Origin: Terriglobia bacterium
GTDB taxonomy: Bacteria; Acidobacteriota; Terriglobia; Bryobacterales; Bryobacteraceae
Reading direction: 5' to 3'
Length of the DNA stretch: 64,000 nt
Assembly (NCBI GenBank): GCA_020073145.1
Contig: JAIQFS010000021.1
Span: 1 to 64,000, forward strand
Positions 9,657 to 19,369 of this stretch are shown one piece after another. The notes beneath the pieces are model-generated. The model did not search any database and was not told the origin of the DNA. It saw nothing but the letters and a program-made list of their open reading frames with translations. Position numbers and translations under genes: made by a program. How positions within the stretch are numbered: the stretch's first letter is position 1; each line of letters begins with the position of its first letter.

Positions 9657-11972
9657 ATGTTCGAGTTCTTTCTGAAATATCCACGTTCCGTTTACGAGCA
9701 GGGCCAGTTTGCCCTGTTAGGGGCATGGCCTAAGTGGGTGCTCGTGCTGCTGATCGTGACGGCGGCCGCCGCTCTGGCGGTGTTGATCCGCTCGCGCCAG
9801 GCGCAAGCCGCGCCGGTCATGCAAAGCTGCCGTTCCTGGGTGATCTGGGGTTTGCAGACCCTGCTGGCGGCCCTGCTGCTGGTGCTGCTCTGGCAGCCGG
9901 CCATCACAGTCGCGGAATTGAAGCCGCAACAGAACATCATCGCCGTGCTGGTGGACGATTCGCGCAGCATGGCCATCTCCGAGGGCGGTCTCACCCGGCA
10001 GGCCCAGGCCGTCCAGGCTCTGCAGAGCGGTGTCCTCGCCAGTTTGAATCGCTCGTTTCAGACGCGGCTCTACCGCGTCGATGCGGCCCCCGCCCGGATC
10101 GACAGCCTCCAGGACCTGCAACCGAAGGCGCCCTCGACGCGGCTCGGCGACAGCCTCAAGCAATTGACCGAGGAAACGTCGGATCTGCCGATCGGCGCCG
10201 TCGTGCTGCTAAGCGACGGCGGCGACAACGCGGGGGGGATTGACCCTGACGCCATCAGCGCGCTGCGCGCGCGTCACATTCCCGTGCACACGGTGGGCTT
10301 CGGGCGCGAACGAGCGGCACACGACGTGGAACTGGAGGAGACCGAGGTGGCGCCCCGCGCGCTGGCCGATTCGCGAATCGCCGCCCGCGTCACGCTGCAG
10401 CAACACGGTTACGCCGGAAGCGCGATCACGCTCACCGTCCGCGACGTCAGCAACGGTCAGGGCAAGATTCTGGCGTCTCGCATCGTCACCCTGGGGAAGG
10501 ACGGCAATCTCCAGACCGAGACCTTGCTGTTCAATATCGGCGGCGCCGGCGCCCGGACGCTGCAGATCGCCGCCGTGCCGCTTCCCGGCGAGGAAAACCT
10601 GGCGAACAATACCTTGACCCGCGTGGTGAACGTGGGGGCCGAAGCGCGCCGCATCCTTTATATAGAAGGCGAGCCGCGGTGGGAGTATAAGTTCATCCGG
10701 CAGGCCGAAGAGGACGATCGCATGGTGCAGATCGTGTCCATGGATCGCACCAGCCAAAACAAGATTTATCGCCAGGGAATCGCCGACGCCAAAGAGCTCG
10801 CCGACGGTTTCCCTTCCCGCCCGGAAGATCTCTTTGGATACCAGGGATTGATCATCGGTTCGGTGGAAGCGGGCTATTTCACTCCGGGGCAGCAGGAACT
10901 CATCCACGAGTTCGTGGATCGCCGCGGCGGCGGCCTGCTGCTACTGGGCGGCCAATTCGCGCTGGCCGATGGCGGCTGGAACACCTCCAGGCTGATCGAT
11001 CTGATGCCCACCACGCTCCCCACCGAGGCCGGCACCTTCCATCGCGAGGCCGATCCGAGAAACGGCACTACGCATACGACCGCCGAGCTGGCCCCCGCCG
11101 GCCTGGACAACATCATTACCCGCCTGGTGGACGACCCGGCGGCGAACGCCGCCAAGTGGAAGAAGCTGCCCTACCTGATGGACTACCAAGATCCCGGCGT
11201 CGCCAAACCGGGCGCGCAAGTGCTGGCCAACATGGTGACTCCCGAAGGCCGGAAACTGCCGCTGCTGATCACCGAGAGCTTTGGCCGCGGCCGCACCGCC
11301 ATCATGGCCACCGGCGGCAGCTGGCGCTGGCAGATGAGTTCACCGCTCGGCGATACGGCGCACGATTTGTTCTGGCAGCAACTGCTGCGCTGGGTCGTCT
11401 CGGATACTCCGGGCCACGTCACCGCCTCCATCCCGGCCCAAGTGCTCCTGGACAACGGCGCCGTGAAGCTGACCGCCGACGTGCGCGATCCGCAGTACAA
11501 CCCCGCTCCCGATACGCGCGTGGAAGCGCACATCCTGGGCCCGGGCGGCGTCAGCGCGCGGGTGGAGATGGCGCCCGTGCCGGATAATCCCGGCCGGTTC
11601 CAGGGGACGTGGACGGCTCCCAAGACCGGCGCGTACCTGACCGAAGTTACGGCGCAGCGCGCGGACCCCGCCACCGGCAAAGTCAGGGAATTGGGCCGCG
11701 ACGTTTTGACCTTCCTGCGGATGGACGGCGTGGCGGAGAGTTTTCATACCGAACAGAACCGCGAATTGCTCGCACGTCTGTCCGCGCAAACCGGCGGGCA
11801 GTATTGGAAGCCCGAGGATCTGGGCAAGCTGGCCGGCCGCATCCCCTTTTCGGAGGCCGGGGTGACGGTGCGCGAGACCCGCGATTTGTGGGATTTGCCG
11901 CTGGTCTTCCTGATTCTGGTGCTGCTGCGGTTTTCCGAGTGGTGGCTACGGCGCAAGTGGGGCATTGTATGA
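9657..11972 (+). CDS. Membrane protein with VWA-like and glutamine-amidotransferase-like domains
   Basis: 771 residues. Two N-terminal membrane helices (residues about 23-40 and 55-80) precede a VWA-type domain with the metal-site signature DDSRS (in VLVDDSRSMAI) and LLSDGGDN. A class-I glutamine-amidotransferase-like region follows (ILYIEGEPRWEYKFI, HEFVDRRGGGLLLLGG), which in this family lacks an obvious catalytic triad. A last helix (DLPLVFLILVLLRFSEWWL) ends the protein. Most of the chain should face the periplasm. It lies 23 bases after the DUF4159 gene and 14 bases before the BatA-like gene, so the three very probably form an operon. Role likely in assembling or guarding envelope proteins; inferred from context only. 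Confidence 0.82.
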   Translation: MFEFFLKYPRSVYEQGQFALLGAWPKWVLVLLIVTAAAALAVLIRSRQAQAAPVMQSCRSWVIWGLQTLLAALLLVLLWQPAITVAELKPQQNIIAVLVDDSRSMAISEGGLTRQAQAVQALQSGVLASLNRSFQTRLYRVDAAPARIDSLQDLQPKAPSTRLGDSLKQLTEETSDLPIGAVVLLSDGGDNAGGIDPDAISALRARHIPVHTVGFGRERAAHDVELEETEVAPRALADSRIAARVTLQQHGYAGSAITLTVRDVSNGQGKILASRIVTLGKDGNLQTETLLFNIGGAGARTLQIAAVPLPGEENLANNTLTRVVNVGAEARRILYIEGEPRWEYKFIRQAEEDDRMVQIVSMDRTSQNKIYRQGIADAKELADGFPSRPEDLFGYQGLIIGSVEAGYFTPGQQELIHEFVDRRGGGLLLLGGQFALADGGWNTSRLIDLMPTTLPTEAGTFHREADPRNGTTHTTAELAPAGLDNIITRLVDDPAANAAKWKKLPYLMDYQDPGVAKPGAQVLANMVTPEGRKLPLLITESFGRGRTAIMATGGSWRWQMSSPLGDTAHDLFWQQLLRWVVSDTPGHVTASIPAQVLLDNGAVKLTADVRDPQYNPAPDTRVEAHILGPGGVSARVEMAPVPDNPGRFQGTWTAPKTGAYLTEVTAQRADPATGKVRELGRDVLTFLRMDGVAESFHTEQNRELLARLSAQTGGQYWKPEDLGKLAGRIPFSEAGVTVRETRDLWDLPLVFLILVLLRFSEWWLRRKWGIV

Positions 11973-11986
11973 GAGGCCGCCCGTAA

Positions 11987-14005
11987 ATGGGACTCTTCTC
12001 TCCCTGGTTTCTCGCGGGTCTGGCGGGCCTCGCGCTGCCGCTCTATCTGCATTTGCTGAAGCGGCTCACCACCACGCCCAAGCCGTGGAGCTCGCTGATG
12101 TTCTTCGAGTCGCATGTGAAGAGCTCGACGCGCCATCACCGGCTTCGCTACCTGTTGCTGCTCTCGCTGCGCCTGCTGGTTCTGGCGCTGTTGGCCCTGG
12201 CCTTCGCCAATCCGTTCATCAACCGCAACGCGGCCGCCCTGGCCAGCAGCCGGCTGGTGCTGCTGGTAGTGGACAATTCGTTCAGCATGCGCGCCGGAAC
12301 GCGGCTGGCGGATGCGAAGGATGCGGCCATGCGGGTGCTGGCGGGAAAGGGCGCGGCGCGCGCGCAGGTGGCGGCGTTCGGCTCGCAACTGCGGCTCATG
12401 ACGCAGCCGATCGAAGATCAATCCGCGCTGCGGGCGGCGGTGCAGGCCATTCAGCCGGGCGACGGCCACGGGAATTTCGGCGAACTGGCGCGCGCCGTGC
12501 GCGCCATGGCCGAGACGGTCCACACGCCCATCGAACTGCACCTGTTCAGCGACATGCAGCGCGGCGAAGTGGCCGGTGCCTTCTCCGACATGACGCTGCC
12601 GGACAATGTCCGGCTGGTACCGCATGCGGCCGTCACCCAGGCCCAACCCAACTGGACGGTGGAATCGGTAGATGCTCCCGGACAGGTGTGGGGCAAGGAC
12701 GCCAAGCCGGTTCGCGTGCAGGCCGTGATTGCCGGCTACGGCACCCCTGCCGCCAAACGCGCCGTGTCTTTGGTGGTGAACGGCAAAACGGCCGCCACGA
12801 AATCGGTAACCGTGTCCGCCAATGGACGGGCCACGGTGGAATTCCCCGCCCTCGAAGTGCCCTACGGATTCAGCCGTTGCGAAGTGAAGATCGACCAGGC
12901 CGATGGCTTTCCGGACGACGACGTGCGCCGCTTTGCGGTGGAGCGTTCCGACCCGCAAAAAGCCCTACTGATCCATAATTACGGCGACGCCCGCTCCCCG
13001 CTCTATGTCGGCGCCGCGCTGTCAGCGGCCGCACAGTCGGCCTTCCTGCTGGAATCGATCAACGTCAATGAGGCCGCCGACCGTAAGCCGTCAAACTACG
13101 CATTCATCGTAGTAGCCGACCTCAATTCGCTGCCGCCTCTTCTGGAGAATTCGCTCAGCGGCTACGTGCGCTCGGGCGGCAGCCTGCTGATGGCGGCTGG
13201 CACTGCGGCGGGCGGCGGCTCGCGCATTCCGATCTTTGACGCCCACATCGTCGAGACCCGCGACTACAGCCGCGTTCCCGACCGGTACATGGCCATCGGT
13301 TCGAGCGACTCCTCTTTTCCCGGAGTGGGCAAGGCTGACGGCTGGGTGGGCGTGAAGTTCTTCTATGCGCTCGATATCGATCCCGGCGACGCCCGCGTCA
13401 TCGCGCGCTTAGGCGACCAGACGCCGCTGCTGCTGGAGAAACGGATCGGCGAAGGGCGCGTGGTGCTGTTCACCTCCGGGCTGGATAGTCTCACCAACGA
13501 TTTCCCTCTGCACCCGGCCTTCGTCCCTTTCATCGAACAGACCGCGCGCTATCTGGCGGGCAGTGAACGCCAGGGCGGCGCCCGCCCCGTGGATGCTTAC
13601 CTGGAGCTGCGCAATGCGAGAGAGCAAACGCAGGGTGTGGAAGTCACCGATCCCGAAGGAAAACGCCCGCTGACCTTGGGCCAGGCCGCCTCCGCGCAAT
13701 CGCTCCAACTCGCCAAGGCGGGATACTATCAGCTGCGGCTGGCCAATGGCCGGCAGAACGAAGTAGGGGTCAACGCCGATCCCAAGGAATCGAACCTCGA
13801 CGTGATTCCCGCCGATGTGCTGTCGTTGTGGCAGGGCAAAGGCGGCGTCTCTTCCCCGGAAACCGCGGCCGTGCCCGCCCCGGCGGCGCCCAACAAAACG
13901 CCCCAATCGCTGTGGTGGTACTGCATGCTGCTCCTGTTCCTGTTGGCGATTGCGGAATCGGCCGTGGCCAGCCGCTACCTGGGAACACAGCGCGAAGAGT
14001 CGTAA
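11987..14005 (+). CDS. BatA-domain VWA membrane protein
   Basis: 672 residues opening with the BatA N-terminal double-helix domain: MGLFSPWFLAGLAGLALPLY, a basic loop with LKRLTTTPKPWSSLMFF, and a second helix LLLLSLRLLVLALLALAFA. A VWA domain follows with the metal-site DNSFS (VLLVVDNSFSMRAG). The middle holds Ig-like and amidotransferase-like segments (SGYVRSGGSLLMAAG), and a C-terminal helix (YCMLLLFLLAIAESAVA) closes it. GAGG about ten bases upstream supports the start. Bat proteins normally work with a MoxR ATPase and a DUF58 protein; neither is in this window. Third gene of the DUF4159 operon. Confidence 0.85.
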   Translation: MGLFSPWFLAGLAGLALPLYLHLLKRLTTTPKPWSSLMFFESHVKSSTRHHRLRYLLLLSLRLLVLALLALAFANPFINRNAAALASSRLVLLVVDNSFSMRAGTRLADAKDAAMRVLAGKGAARAQVAAFGSQLRLMTQPIEDQSALRAAVQAIQPGDGHGNFGELARAVRAMAETVHTPIELHLFSDMQRGEVAGAFSDMTLPDNVRLVPHAAVTQAQPNWTVESVDAPGQVWGKDAKPVRVQAVIAGYGTPAAKRAVSLVVNGKTAATKSVTVSANGRATVEFPALEVPYGFSRCEVKIDQADGFPDDDVRRFAVERSDPQKALLIHNYGDARSPLYVGAALSAAAQSAFLLESINVNEAADRKPSNYAFIVVADLNSLPPLLENSLSGYVRSGGSLLMAAGTAAGGGSRIPIFDAHIVETRDYSRVPDRYMAIGSSDSSFPGVGKADGWVGVKFFYALDIDPGDARVIARLGDQTPLLLEKRIGEGRVVLFTSGLDSLTNDFPLHPAFVPFIEQTARYLAGSERQGGARPVDAYLELRNAREQTQGVEVTDPEGKRPLTLGQAASAQSLQLAKAGYYQLRLANGRQNEVGVNADPKESNLDVIPADVLSLWQGKGGVSSPETAAVPAPAAPNKTPQSLWWYCMLLLFLLAIAESAVASRYLGTQREES

Positions 14006-14057
14006 GCGCCGCCCGGATCGTAAGGCACCGCCACTTGTGAAAGATCGCGCGGCTCTT
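14006..14057. terminator. Possible weak terminator between convergent genes
   Basis: The 52-base gap between the BatA-like gene and the opposite-strand sugar dehydrogenase contains AAAGA...TCTTTT around a GC-rich centre, followed on the plus strand by TATTT. The stem is short and imperfect, so this is only a candidate. Confidence 0.25.
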
Positions 14058-15353
14058 TTATTTCGGCGTGAGGCGCAACAGCTCGTTGCCCGACAAGAGA
14101 TAAATGGCTCCGTCGGGAGCTTGCCGGATGTCGCGCACCCGCTGATGGCGTTCGGTGAGCAGGCGCTCCTCGGCGACCACTTTGTCGCCATTCAGCACCA
14201 GACGCACCAGCGCCTGCGGCTCCATCCCCCCAACGAATAGATTGCCCTTCCATTCCGGAAAGCGGTCGCCGGTGTAGAACATCATGCCGGACGGCGCGAT
14301 GTCCGGAAACCAGAAGTAGGCGGGCTCTTCGACGCCCGGCATCGAGGTCTTGCCGTTGCCCACGGGAACATTTTTTCGGCCATCGGTGCGCTGGAAGTCG
14401 TATTGGGTTCCGTAGGAGACATCCGGCCAGCCGTAGTTCTTCCCCGCGCGGATGATGTTGATCTCATCGCCGCCCTGCGGGCCGTGATCGGTCACCCAGA
14501 GTTCGCCGGTCGCGGGATTGATGGCCGCGCCTTCGGGATCGCGCAACCCATGCGCAAACGTTTCGGGGGCTACCGTGGCGCGGCTCAACCAGGGATTGTC
14601 CTTGGGAATCGATCCATCGCGGTTGATGCGCAGCACGCGGCCGGAGAAGTTCCGGCCGATGTCGGGATTGTCGGTGAAGTCGTGCTCGACCCCATCGTAT
14701 TTGGAATCGTAGAACCGGAAGCGGTCAGCGCCGGTGATATAAATTGTGCCGTCGGGCGCGAACACAATCCGGCGTTCCGCGCTTTCGGCCAGCGTCCGGA
14801 CGTCTTCGAGCTTGGTTTCGTCGTCGCTCAGGCGCGCCCGCGCCATGCGCTCCATCCCGATGTCGGTGAGGCGGCGCTCCGCGAGCGGCTTGGTCCAGAC
14901 TTTTTGATAGAAGAACTCCACCGGCCACAGGGCCGGCTGCTCCCCGCGCGGCGGCGCGAAATAGGTGAAGTACACCCAGCGATTGCGGGCGAAGTCCGGA
15001 TCGAGCACCACATCGTGCAGGCCCTGCGCCGCCACCACTTTGACGCCGGGCACTCCGGCCAGCGGCGCCGAAACCACGCCGTCGGGGCGCACGATGCGCA
15101 TCTGCCCCACGCTCTCGGTCACCAGAAAATTTCCATCCGGCAGCAAGGCCTCCGACCAGGGGCCTCGGAGCTGGTTGGTGATGCTTTCCACTTTCGGAGC
15201 CGCGGAGGGCTTCGACGGCTTCGGGGCATCGGTCTGCCCCGCGAAGGCCGGCTTCGGCTTGCGCGGCGCATCGCCGGAATAGCGGCCTTGGGCAAGGCCG
15301 TACGGCGCCATCCACAGCGCGAGTACCAGAGGAGCGGTGACAGCGAATCTCAT
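14058..15353 (-). CDS. PQQ-dependent sugar (aldose/sorbosone-type) dehydrogenase
   Basis: 431-residue secreted six-bladed propeller of the soluble glucose/sorbosone dehydrogenase family, expected to oxidise an aldose with pyrroloquinoline quinone in the periplasm. Family signatures are clear: GPWSEALLPDGNFLVTES, GLHDVVLDPDFARNRWVYFTY, FAHGLRDPEGAAINP and LWVTDHGPQGGDEINII, ending GNELLRLTPK. Start placed at the ATG at 15353 (MRFAVTAPLVLALWMAPYGLAQ is a good signal peptide) rather than 22 codons upstream. It is inserted on the opposite strand between the BatA operon and the DUF4175 gene, splitting a cluster that is usually continuous. No PQQ synthesis gene is present in the window. Confidence 0.87.
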   Translation of the reverse strand: MRFAVTAPLVLALWMAPYGLAQGRYSGDAPRKPKPAFAGQTDAPKPSKPSAAPKVESITNQLRGPWSEALLPDGNFLVTESVGQMRIVRPDGVVSAPLAGVPGVKVVAAQGLHDVVLDPDFARNRWVYFTYFAPPRGEQPALWPVEFFYQKVWTKPLAERRLTDIGMERMARARLSDDETKLEDVRTLAESAERRIVFAPDGTIYITGADRFRFYDSKYDGVEHDFTDNPDIGRNFSGRVLRINRDGSIPKDNPWLSRATVAPETFAHGLRDPEGAAINPATGELWVTDHGPQGGDEINIIRAGKNYGWPDVSYGTQYDFQRTDGRKNVPVGNGKTSMPGVEEPAYFWFPDIAPSGMMFYTGDRFPEWKGNLFVGGMEPQALVRLVLNGDKVVAEERLLTERHQRVRDIRQAPDGAIYLLSGNELLRLTPK

Positions 15354-15504
15354 GCGCGGCAGTATACCAGAATTCCCTGCGGAGGCCGCTGGTGTGGCTG
15401 ACACGATAGGGTTGGACACTGGCGCGTCGCCCGCCCAGCCCGCCGTCTTCGCTAGTGCGATATCCTTGAGAGACTAGCCTGGGCCGCGCCGGGGGGAGGT
15501 TCCG

Positions 15505-18500
15505 ATGAGTCTCCGCGAACAGCTTCACGCCTACATCGCGCAACTCGAACAGCGTCTGCGGTGGAGCACTTGGTTCCGCGGTCTGGCGATCTTCACCGGC
15601 AGCGCGCTGGTGGCGACGTTGGTGCTGGTCACGATCGCCAACGCACTGGCTTTTTCGCACGGTAGCGTCACCGCCGCCCGCTTCGCGCTGATCTTGATTT
15701 TGGCGGTAGCCGCGGCCGCCGGCCTGGCGCTGCCGTTGCGCCGCCTCACCCGCCGCCGCGCGGTGGGAGCCGCCGAAGCCGCCTTCCCGCAATTTCAACA
15801 AAGCCTCACCACCTTCGTCGAGCGCGACGGGCAGGATCCGTTTATCGAACTGCTGGCCGGAGAGACCCTCGGCGTCGCCCGGTCCGCCGAGCCCCAGCAA
15901 CTCGTCACCGATGGCCACCTGCGAAGTTCGCTCGCGGCGGCGGTCGGGGCCTGCGCCATTTTGATTTGGATGATCGCTTCCGGACCAGGATTTCTGGGGT
16001 ATGGCGCTTCGCTGCTATGGACCGGCCCGCACCGCGATCAGCCGGCGTTGTACGATCTGCGCGTGACGCCTGGCGATGCGGTAGTTCGGCGCCACGCCGA
16101 CCAGATGGTTTCAGCCCTGCCCATCGGCCTGCGCTCCCCCAGCGTGAAGTTGTATGCCAGGTTTCAGAGCTCGTCTCAGTGGGAAACCATTGCCATGCTG
16201 CCCAAGGCGGCCGGCAGTTTCGCCGGGGGTTATGAATTTCTGTTTGGCGGGCTGGCGGAGAACGTCGAATACTATGTCACTGCGGGTGCGATGACCTCGA
16301 AGCATTTTCACATTCGCGTCAGCGATCTGCCGGCGGTGAAGCAGATTCGCGTCACCTACCATTACCCGGCCTGGACCGGCTTGGCGGCCGAGACCGAGGA
16401 GCGCGGCGGCGACCTGCGCGCGGTGACCGGCACCGAGGCCGACCTTGATGTTTCGACCGACCGGCCGCTCGCGGGAGGGCAGATCCAGCTCGACAGCGGG
16501 CAGAAGATCCAGCTCAGCGGCGGCGCCAACAATGTCTATCACGGCCGCGTCACGATGGATCGCGACGGGGTCTACCATGTCGCCGGCGTGGAACAGGGAC
16601 AGCCTGTTCGCATTAGCGAAGATTTCTTCATTGAGGCGCGCAAAGCCAACCCTCCGCAGATTTCGCTGCTGCGTCCGCGCGGCGACTATCATGCCAACCC
16701 CATCGAAGAAGTCACGGTGGCCGCCAAGGCCACGGACGAATACGGGCTCACGGATGTGACCCTGCATTACTCGGTGAACGGCGGCCCGGAAACTGCGGTC
16801 GATCTACTCAAGCAGAAGCGCGACAAGCAAGCCGACGGCTCGACCACCATCTCGCTCGAGGCGTTCCATTTGGTTCCCGGCGACCTGATCAGCGTCTACG
16901 CCACGGCCAAGGATGCCAACGCGGAAGCCCACACCGATATGATCTTCATCGAAGCCGACCCGTTCGAGCGCGAGTTTTCGCAATCGCAGGCGAACGGGGG
17001 AGGCGGCGGGGGGGGCGGCGGCGGCAATCAGGCCCCGCAGATCTCGCAGCGCGAAAAAGAGATCATCTCCGCCACGTTCAAACAGCAGGGCGATAAGAAC
17101 TCCACCCAGCTGCAGGCCACCGACATTGCGAAACTGCTGTCGCAATCGCAGGCCACGTTGCGCGAACAGGCGGTCTCCCTGGCCGGACGGTTGCAGGCCC
17201 GCGAGCTGACGGACCAGGTGCAAGCCATCAGCGAGTTCCAGAAGGACATGCTGGCGGCGTCGAATGCCATGGAACCGGCCGCCCAACAACTCGGGCAGCA
17301 GAAGTGGAAAGACGCGATTCCGAACGAGCAGAAGTCTCTGCAATTCCTGCTCCGCGCCGAAGCCACCTTCCGCCAGATCCAGGTGGCGTTTGGCGGGGGC
17401 GGCGGCGGGGGCGGTGGAGGCGGGGCGGCGCGCGACCTGGCGGCCCTGTTCGATCTCGAGCTGGATACCGAGAAGAACCAGTACGAGACGCAGAGATCCG
17501 CGTCCACTTCCACCGAGCAACGGGAGCAGCAGATCGCGGATTCGTTGAAGAAGCTGGACGAACTGGCCAAGCGCGAAGCCGATCTGGCGCAGCAGCAGCG
17601 TAATGGCGCGCAGACCGCGGAGCAAAAGTGGCAGCAGCAGATGCTGCAGCGCGAGGCGGAGCAGTTGCAGCGGCAGATGGAGCAGCAGCTCGGCCAGCAG
17701 TCCCGGCAAGGTCAGTCCAGCGGCCAGAGCAGCGGCGCGCAAGGGCAAGCCGGCGGCAAGGCCGGAAGTTCTTCGGGCAATAGCGCCGGCAATCCCTCGG
17801 ACAGCCAGGATAGCGCGCAGTCCCCGGAGCAAGCCGCGGAAGGCCGCCAGCAGGCCGCGCAACAGGCGCTCGACCGGCTGCGGCAGGCCAATGAAGACAT
17901 GCGGCGCGCCGCCTCGCAAAACGCCAGCGCGGCGGATTCGCGGCGCGCGGCCGACCGGTTGCGCGAGGCCACGGACCTGCTCGGCCGCATGCAGCAGCAG
18001 GACGCCGCCGGCCAGCTCGGCTCGATGGCCCAGACCGCCGGCCAATTGGCGGCGCGCCAAAAGCAGCAAGCCGACCGCGTGCGCGAACTGGTGGCGCAGA
18101 TCAATGCCGATCGCGCGGCCAACCGGCCGCCGAAGTTCCCTTCGGCCGACGAGATCGACAAAATGGTGAACGATCGCCAGCAAGTCACGGACGATCTGTC
18201 GCACCTGACCCAGCAACTCCGCACCGCGGCCCGCGAGCTGGCCCCCACACAGCCGGCGGCTTCCGGCAAGCTGCGGAGCGCGCTCGAAGGCTTGGACGAA
18301 AATGATCTGGGCACGCGGCTCCAACGCAGTTCCGATTATTTGCGCACCGGCAATTTTTCCGATCCGCTCGAAACCGCCCTCACCAGCGACCTGCAAAAGT
18401 TGGGACAGCAGGTGACCGACGCGGCGCGCGCTCTGGGGAATGCGGAGCACAACTCCCAGGACGCCGCCATCAACCGCGCCATGGACGATCTTTCGCGGCT

Positions 18501-19191
18501 GCGCGACCAGCTGTCTGGCCTGGGCGGCCGCGGCAATCCGCAAGCCGGACAGGGTCAGGCCGGTCCCGCCGGCCAACAATTCCAGCCCGGGTCACTCGCG
18601 CGCAACGGGCAACCCGGTCCATCCGGTCAGTCCGGCCAGCCGGGCGGACGATCCGGCCAAGGGAATCCGGCAGGCAACGGGCAAGCGGGCGGACCCGGCG
18701 GGCAGGCCGCGGGTCCGGTCGGAAACCGCTTCGCCGGTCCAGTGGGCAATCCGGGCGGCGGCGCCGTCAACCGCGATGGCAGCGTGCGCGGCGGCATGGA
18801 CCTCGGCGATACGCGCATTTCCGGCCGGGCCGTAGCTCCGCAGACCGGTCCCAACCCGGCCGATACCCAGCAACAGATTGACCAGGGATTGAACCTGCTC
18901 AACCAGGTTCGCGCCGCCGTGCAGGAGAGCCCGGAGGCCCGCCAAGAGCTCCAGTCCCTGGTGGATCAAATGCGCAAGCTCGATCCCAAACGTTTCCGCG
19001 GCAATCCCGCGCTGGTCGAGCAGATGCGCCAACAACTGGTCAGCGGCGTCGACGCGCTCGAACTGCAACTGCGGCGGCAACTCGAGGAAAACCACGGCGG
19101 CACCATCCGCAACACCGACCCAGCCAAGGTTCCGGCAGGCTATCAGGACTCAGTCGCCGAGTACTATCGCAAGCTGTCCAGCGGCCACTAG
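15505..19191 (+). CDS. DUF4175 membrane protein with long coiled-coil, Gln/Gly-rich region
   Basis: 1228 residues, matching DUF4175 proteins that accompany BatA/DUF4159 clusters. Two membrane helices near residues 25-45 and 57-75, a third near 150-165, then a periplasmic Ig-like region to about residue 490. Two polyglycine tracts (about residues 498-507 and 631-643) bracket a helical block; after that come long Gln/Glu/Ala-rich coiled coils and a Gly/Pro/Gln low-complexity stretch (about 1010-1090). GGGGGAGG six bases before the ATG makes the start firm. It encodes an unbroken run of eight G at 17008-17015. Probably an envelope scaffold working with the upstream VWA proteins; no enzymatic motif seen. 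Confidence 0.85.
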   Translation: MSLREQLHAYIAQLEQRLRWSTWFRGLAIFTGSALVATLVLVTIANALAFSHGSVTAARFALILILAVAAAAGLALPLRRLTRRRAVGAAEAAFPQFQQSLTTFVERDGQDPFIELLAGETLGVARSAEPQQLVTDGHLRSSLAAAVGACAILIWMIASGPGFLGYGASLLWTGPHRDQPALYDLRVTPGDAVVRRHADQMVSALPIGLRSPSVKLYARFQSSSQWETIAMLPKAAGSFAGGYEFLFGGLAENVEYYVTAGAMTSKHFHIRVSDLPAVKQIRVTYHYPAWTGLAAETEERGGDLRAVTGTEADLDVSTDRPLAGGQIQLDSGQKIQLSGGANNVYHGRVTMDRDGVYHVAGVEQGQPVRISEDFFIEARKANPPQISLLRPRGDYHANPIEEVTVAAKATDEYGLTDVTLHYSVNGGPETAVDLLKQKRDKQADGSTTISLEAFHLVPGDLISVYATAKDANAEAHTDMIFIEADPFEREFSQSQANGGGGGGGGGGNQAPQISQREKEIISATFKQQGDKNSTQLQATDIAKLLSQSQATLREQAVSLAGRLQARELTDQVQAISEFQKDMLAASNAMEPAAQQLGQQKWKDAIPNEQKSLQFLLRAEATFRQIQVAFGGGGGGGGGGGAARDLAALFDLELDTEKNQYETQRSASTSTEQREQQIADSLKKLDELAKREADLAQQQRNGAQTAEQKWQQQMLQREAEQLQRQMEQQLGQQSRQGQSSGQSSGAQGQAGGKAGSSSGNSAGNPSDSQDSAQSPEQAAEGRQQAAQQALDRLRQANEDMRRAASQNASAADSRRAADRLREATDLLGRMQQQDAAGQLGSMAQTAGQLAARQKQQADRVRELVAQINADRAANRPPKFPSADEIDKMVNDRQQVTDDLSHLTQQLRTAARELAPTQPAASGKLRSALEGLDENDLGTRLQRSSDYLRTGNFSDPLETALTSDLQKLGQQVTDAARALGNAEHNSQDAAINRAMDDLSRLRDQLSGLGGRGNPQAGQGQAGPAGQQFQPGSLARNGQPGPSGQSGQPGGRSGQGNPAGNGQAGGPGGQAAGPVGNRFAGPVGNPGGGAVNRDGSVRGGMDLGDTRISGRAVAPQTGPNPADTQQQIDQGLNLLNQVRAAVQESPEARQELQSLVDQMRKLDPKRFRGNPALVEQMRQQLVSGVDALELQLRRQLEENHGGTIRNTDPAKVPAGYQDSVAEYYRKLSSGH

Positions 19192-19204
19192 TCCGAGCTC
19201 GAAG

Positions 19205-19224
19205 GCCGCGTTGCACACCGCGGC
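19205..19224 (+). terminator. GC-rich hairpin after the DUF4175 gene
   Basis: GCCGCG (19205-19210) and CGCGGC (19219-19224) form a perfect six-pair stem with an eight-base loop, 14 bases after the DUF4175 stop codon. No T run follows, so it could be a weak terminator or an RNA-stabilising hairpin. Confidence 0.3.
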
Positions 19225-19289
19225 GAACCTCACTCCGAATAACCGGCTGACCTCAGGGGTCTACCCAACGCGGCAAAACGGCGTACATC

Positions 19290-19329
19290 ACCCCTTTCTT
19301 TTCGGATGAATTCATCCTATATTAGGGGT
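19290..19329 (+). promoter_or_regulatory. Operator-like nested inverted repeat upstream of the VWA gene
   Basis: A perfect 14-base palindrome GGATGAATTCATCC (19304-19317) is flanked by a second inverted repeat, ACCCCT (19290-19295) and AGGGGT (19324-19329). TATATT (19318-19323) directly after the palindrome could be a -10 element, in which case the palindrome would lie between -35 and -10, a usual place for a repressor or activator. The VWA gene starts 40 bases downstream. The arrangement is seen; its function is inferred. Confidence 0.45.
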
Positions 19330-19369
19330 CGATTGGGCTTCAAGGTCCGGTCCGTTCGCGGGAGGTCTG

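Noticed and set aside
16804-18579. Long minus-strand frame opposite the DUF4175 gene
   Set aside because: Low-complexity Leu/Arg/Gly mirror of the Gln/Ala-rich coding strand; no start signal or family match.
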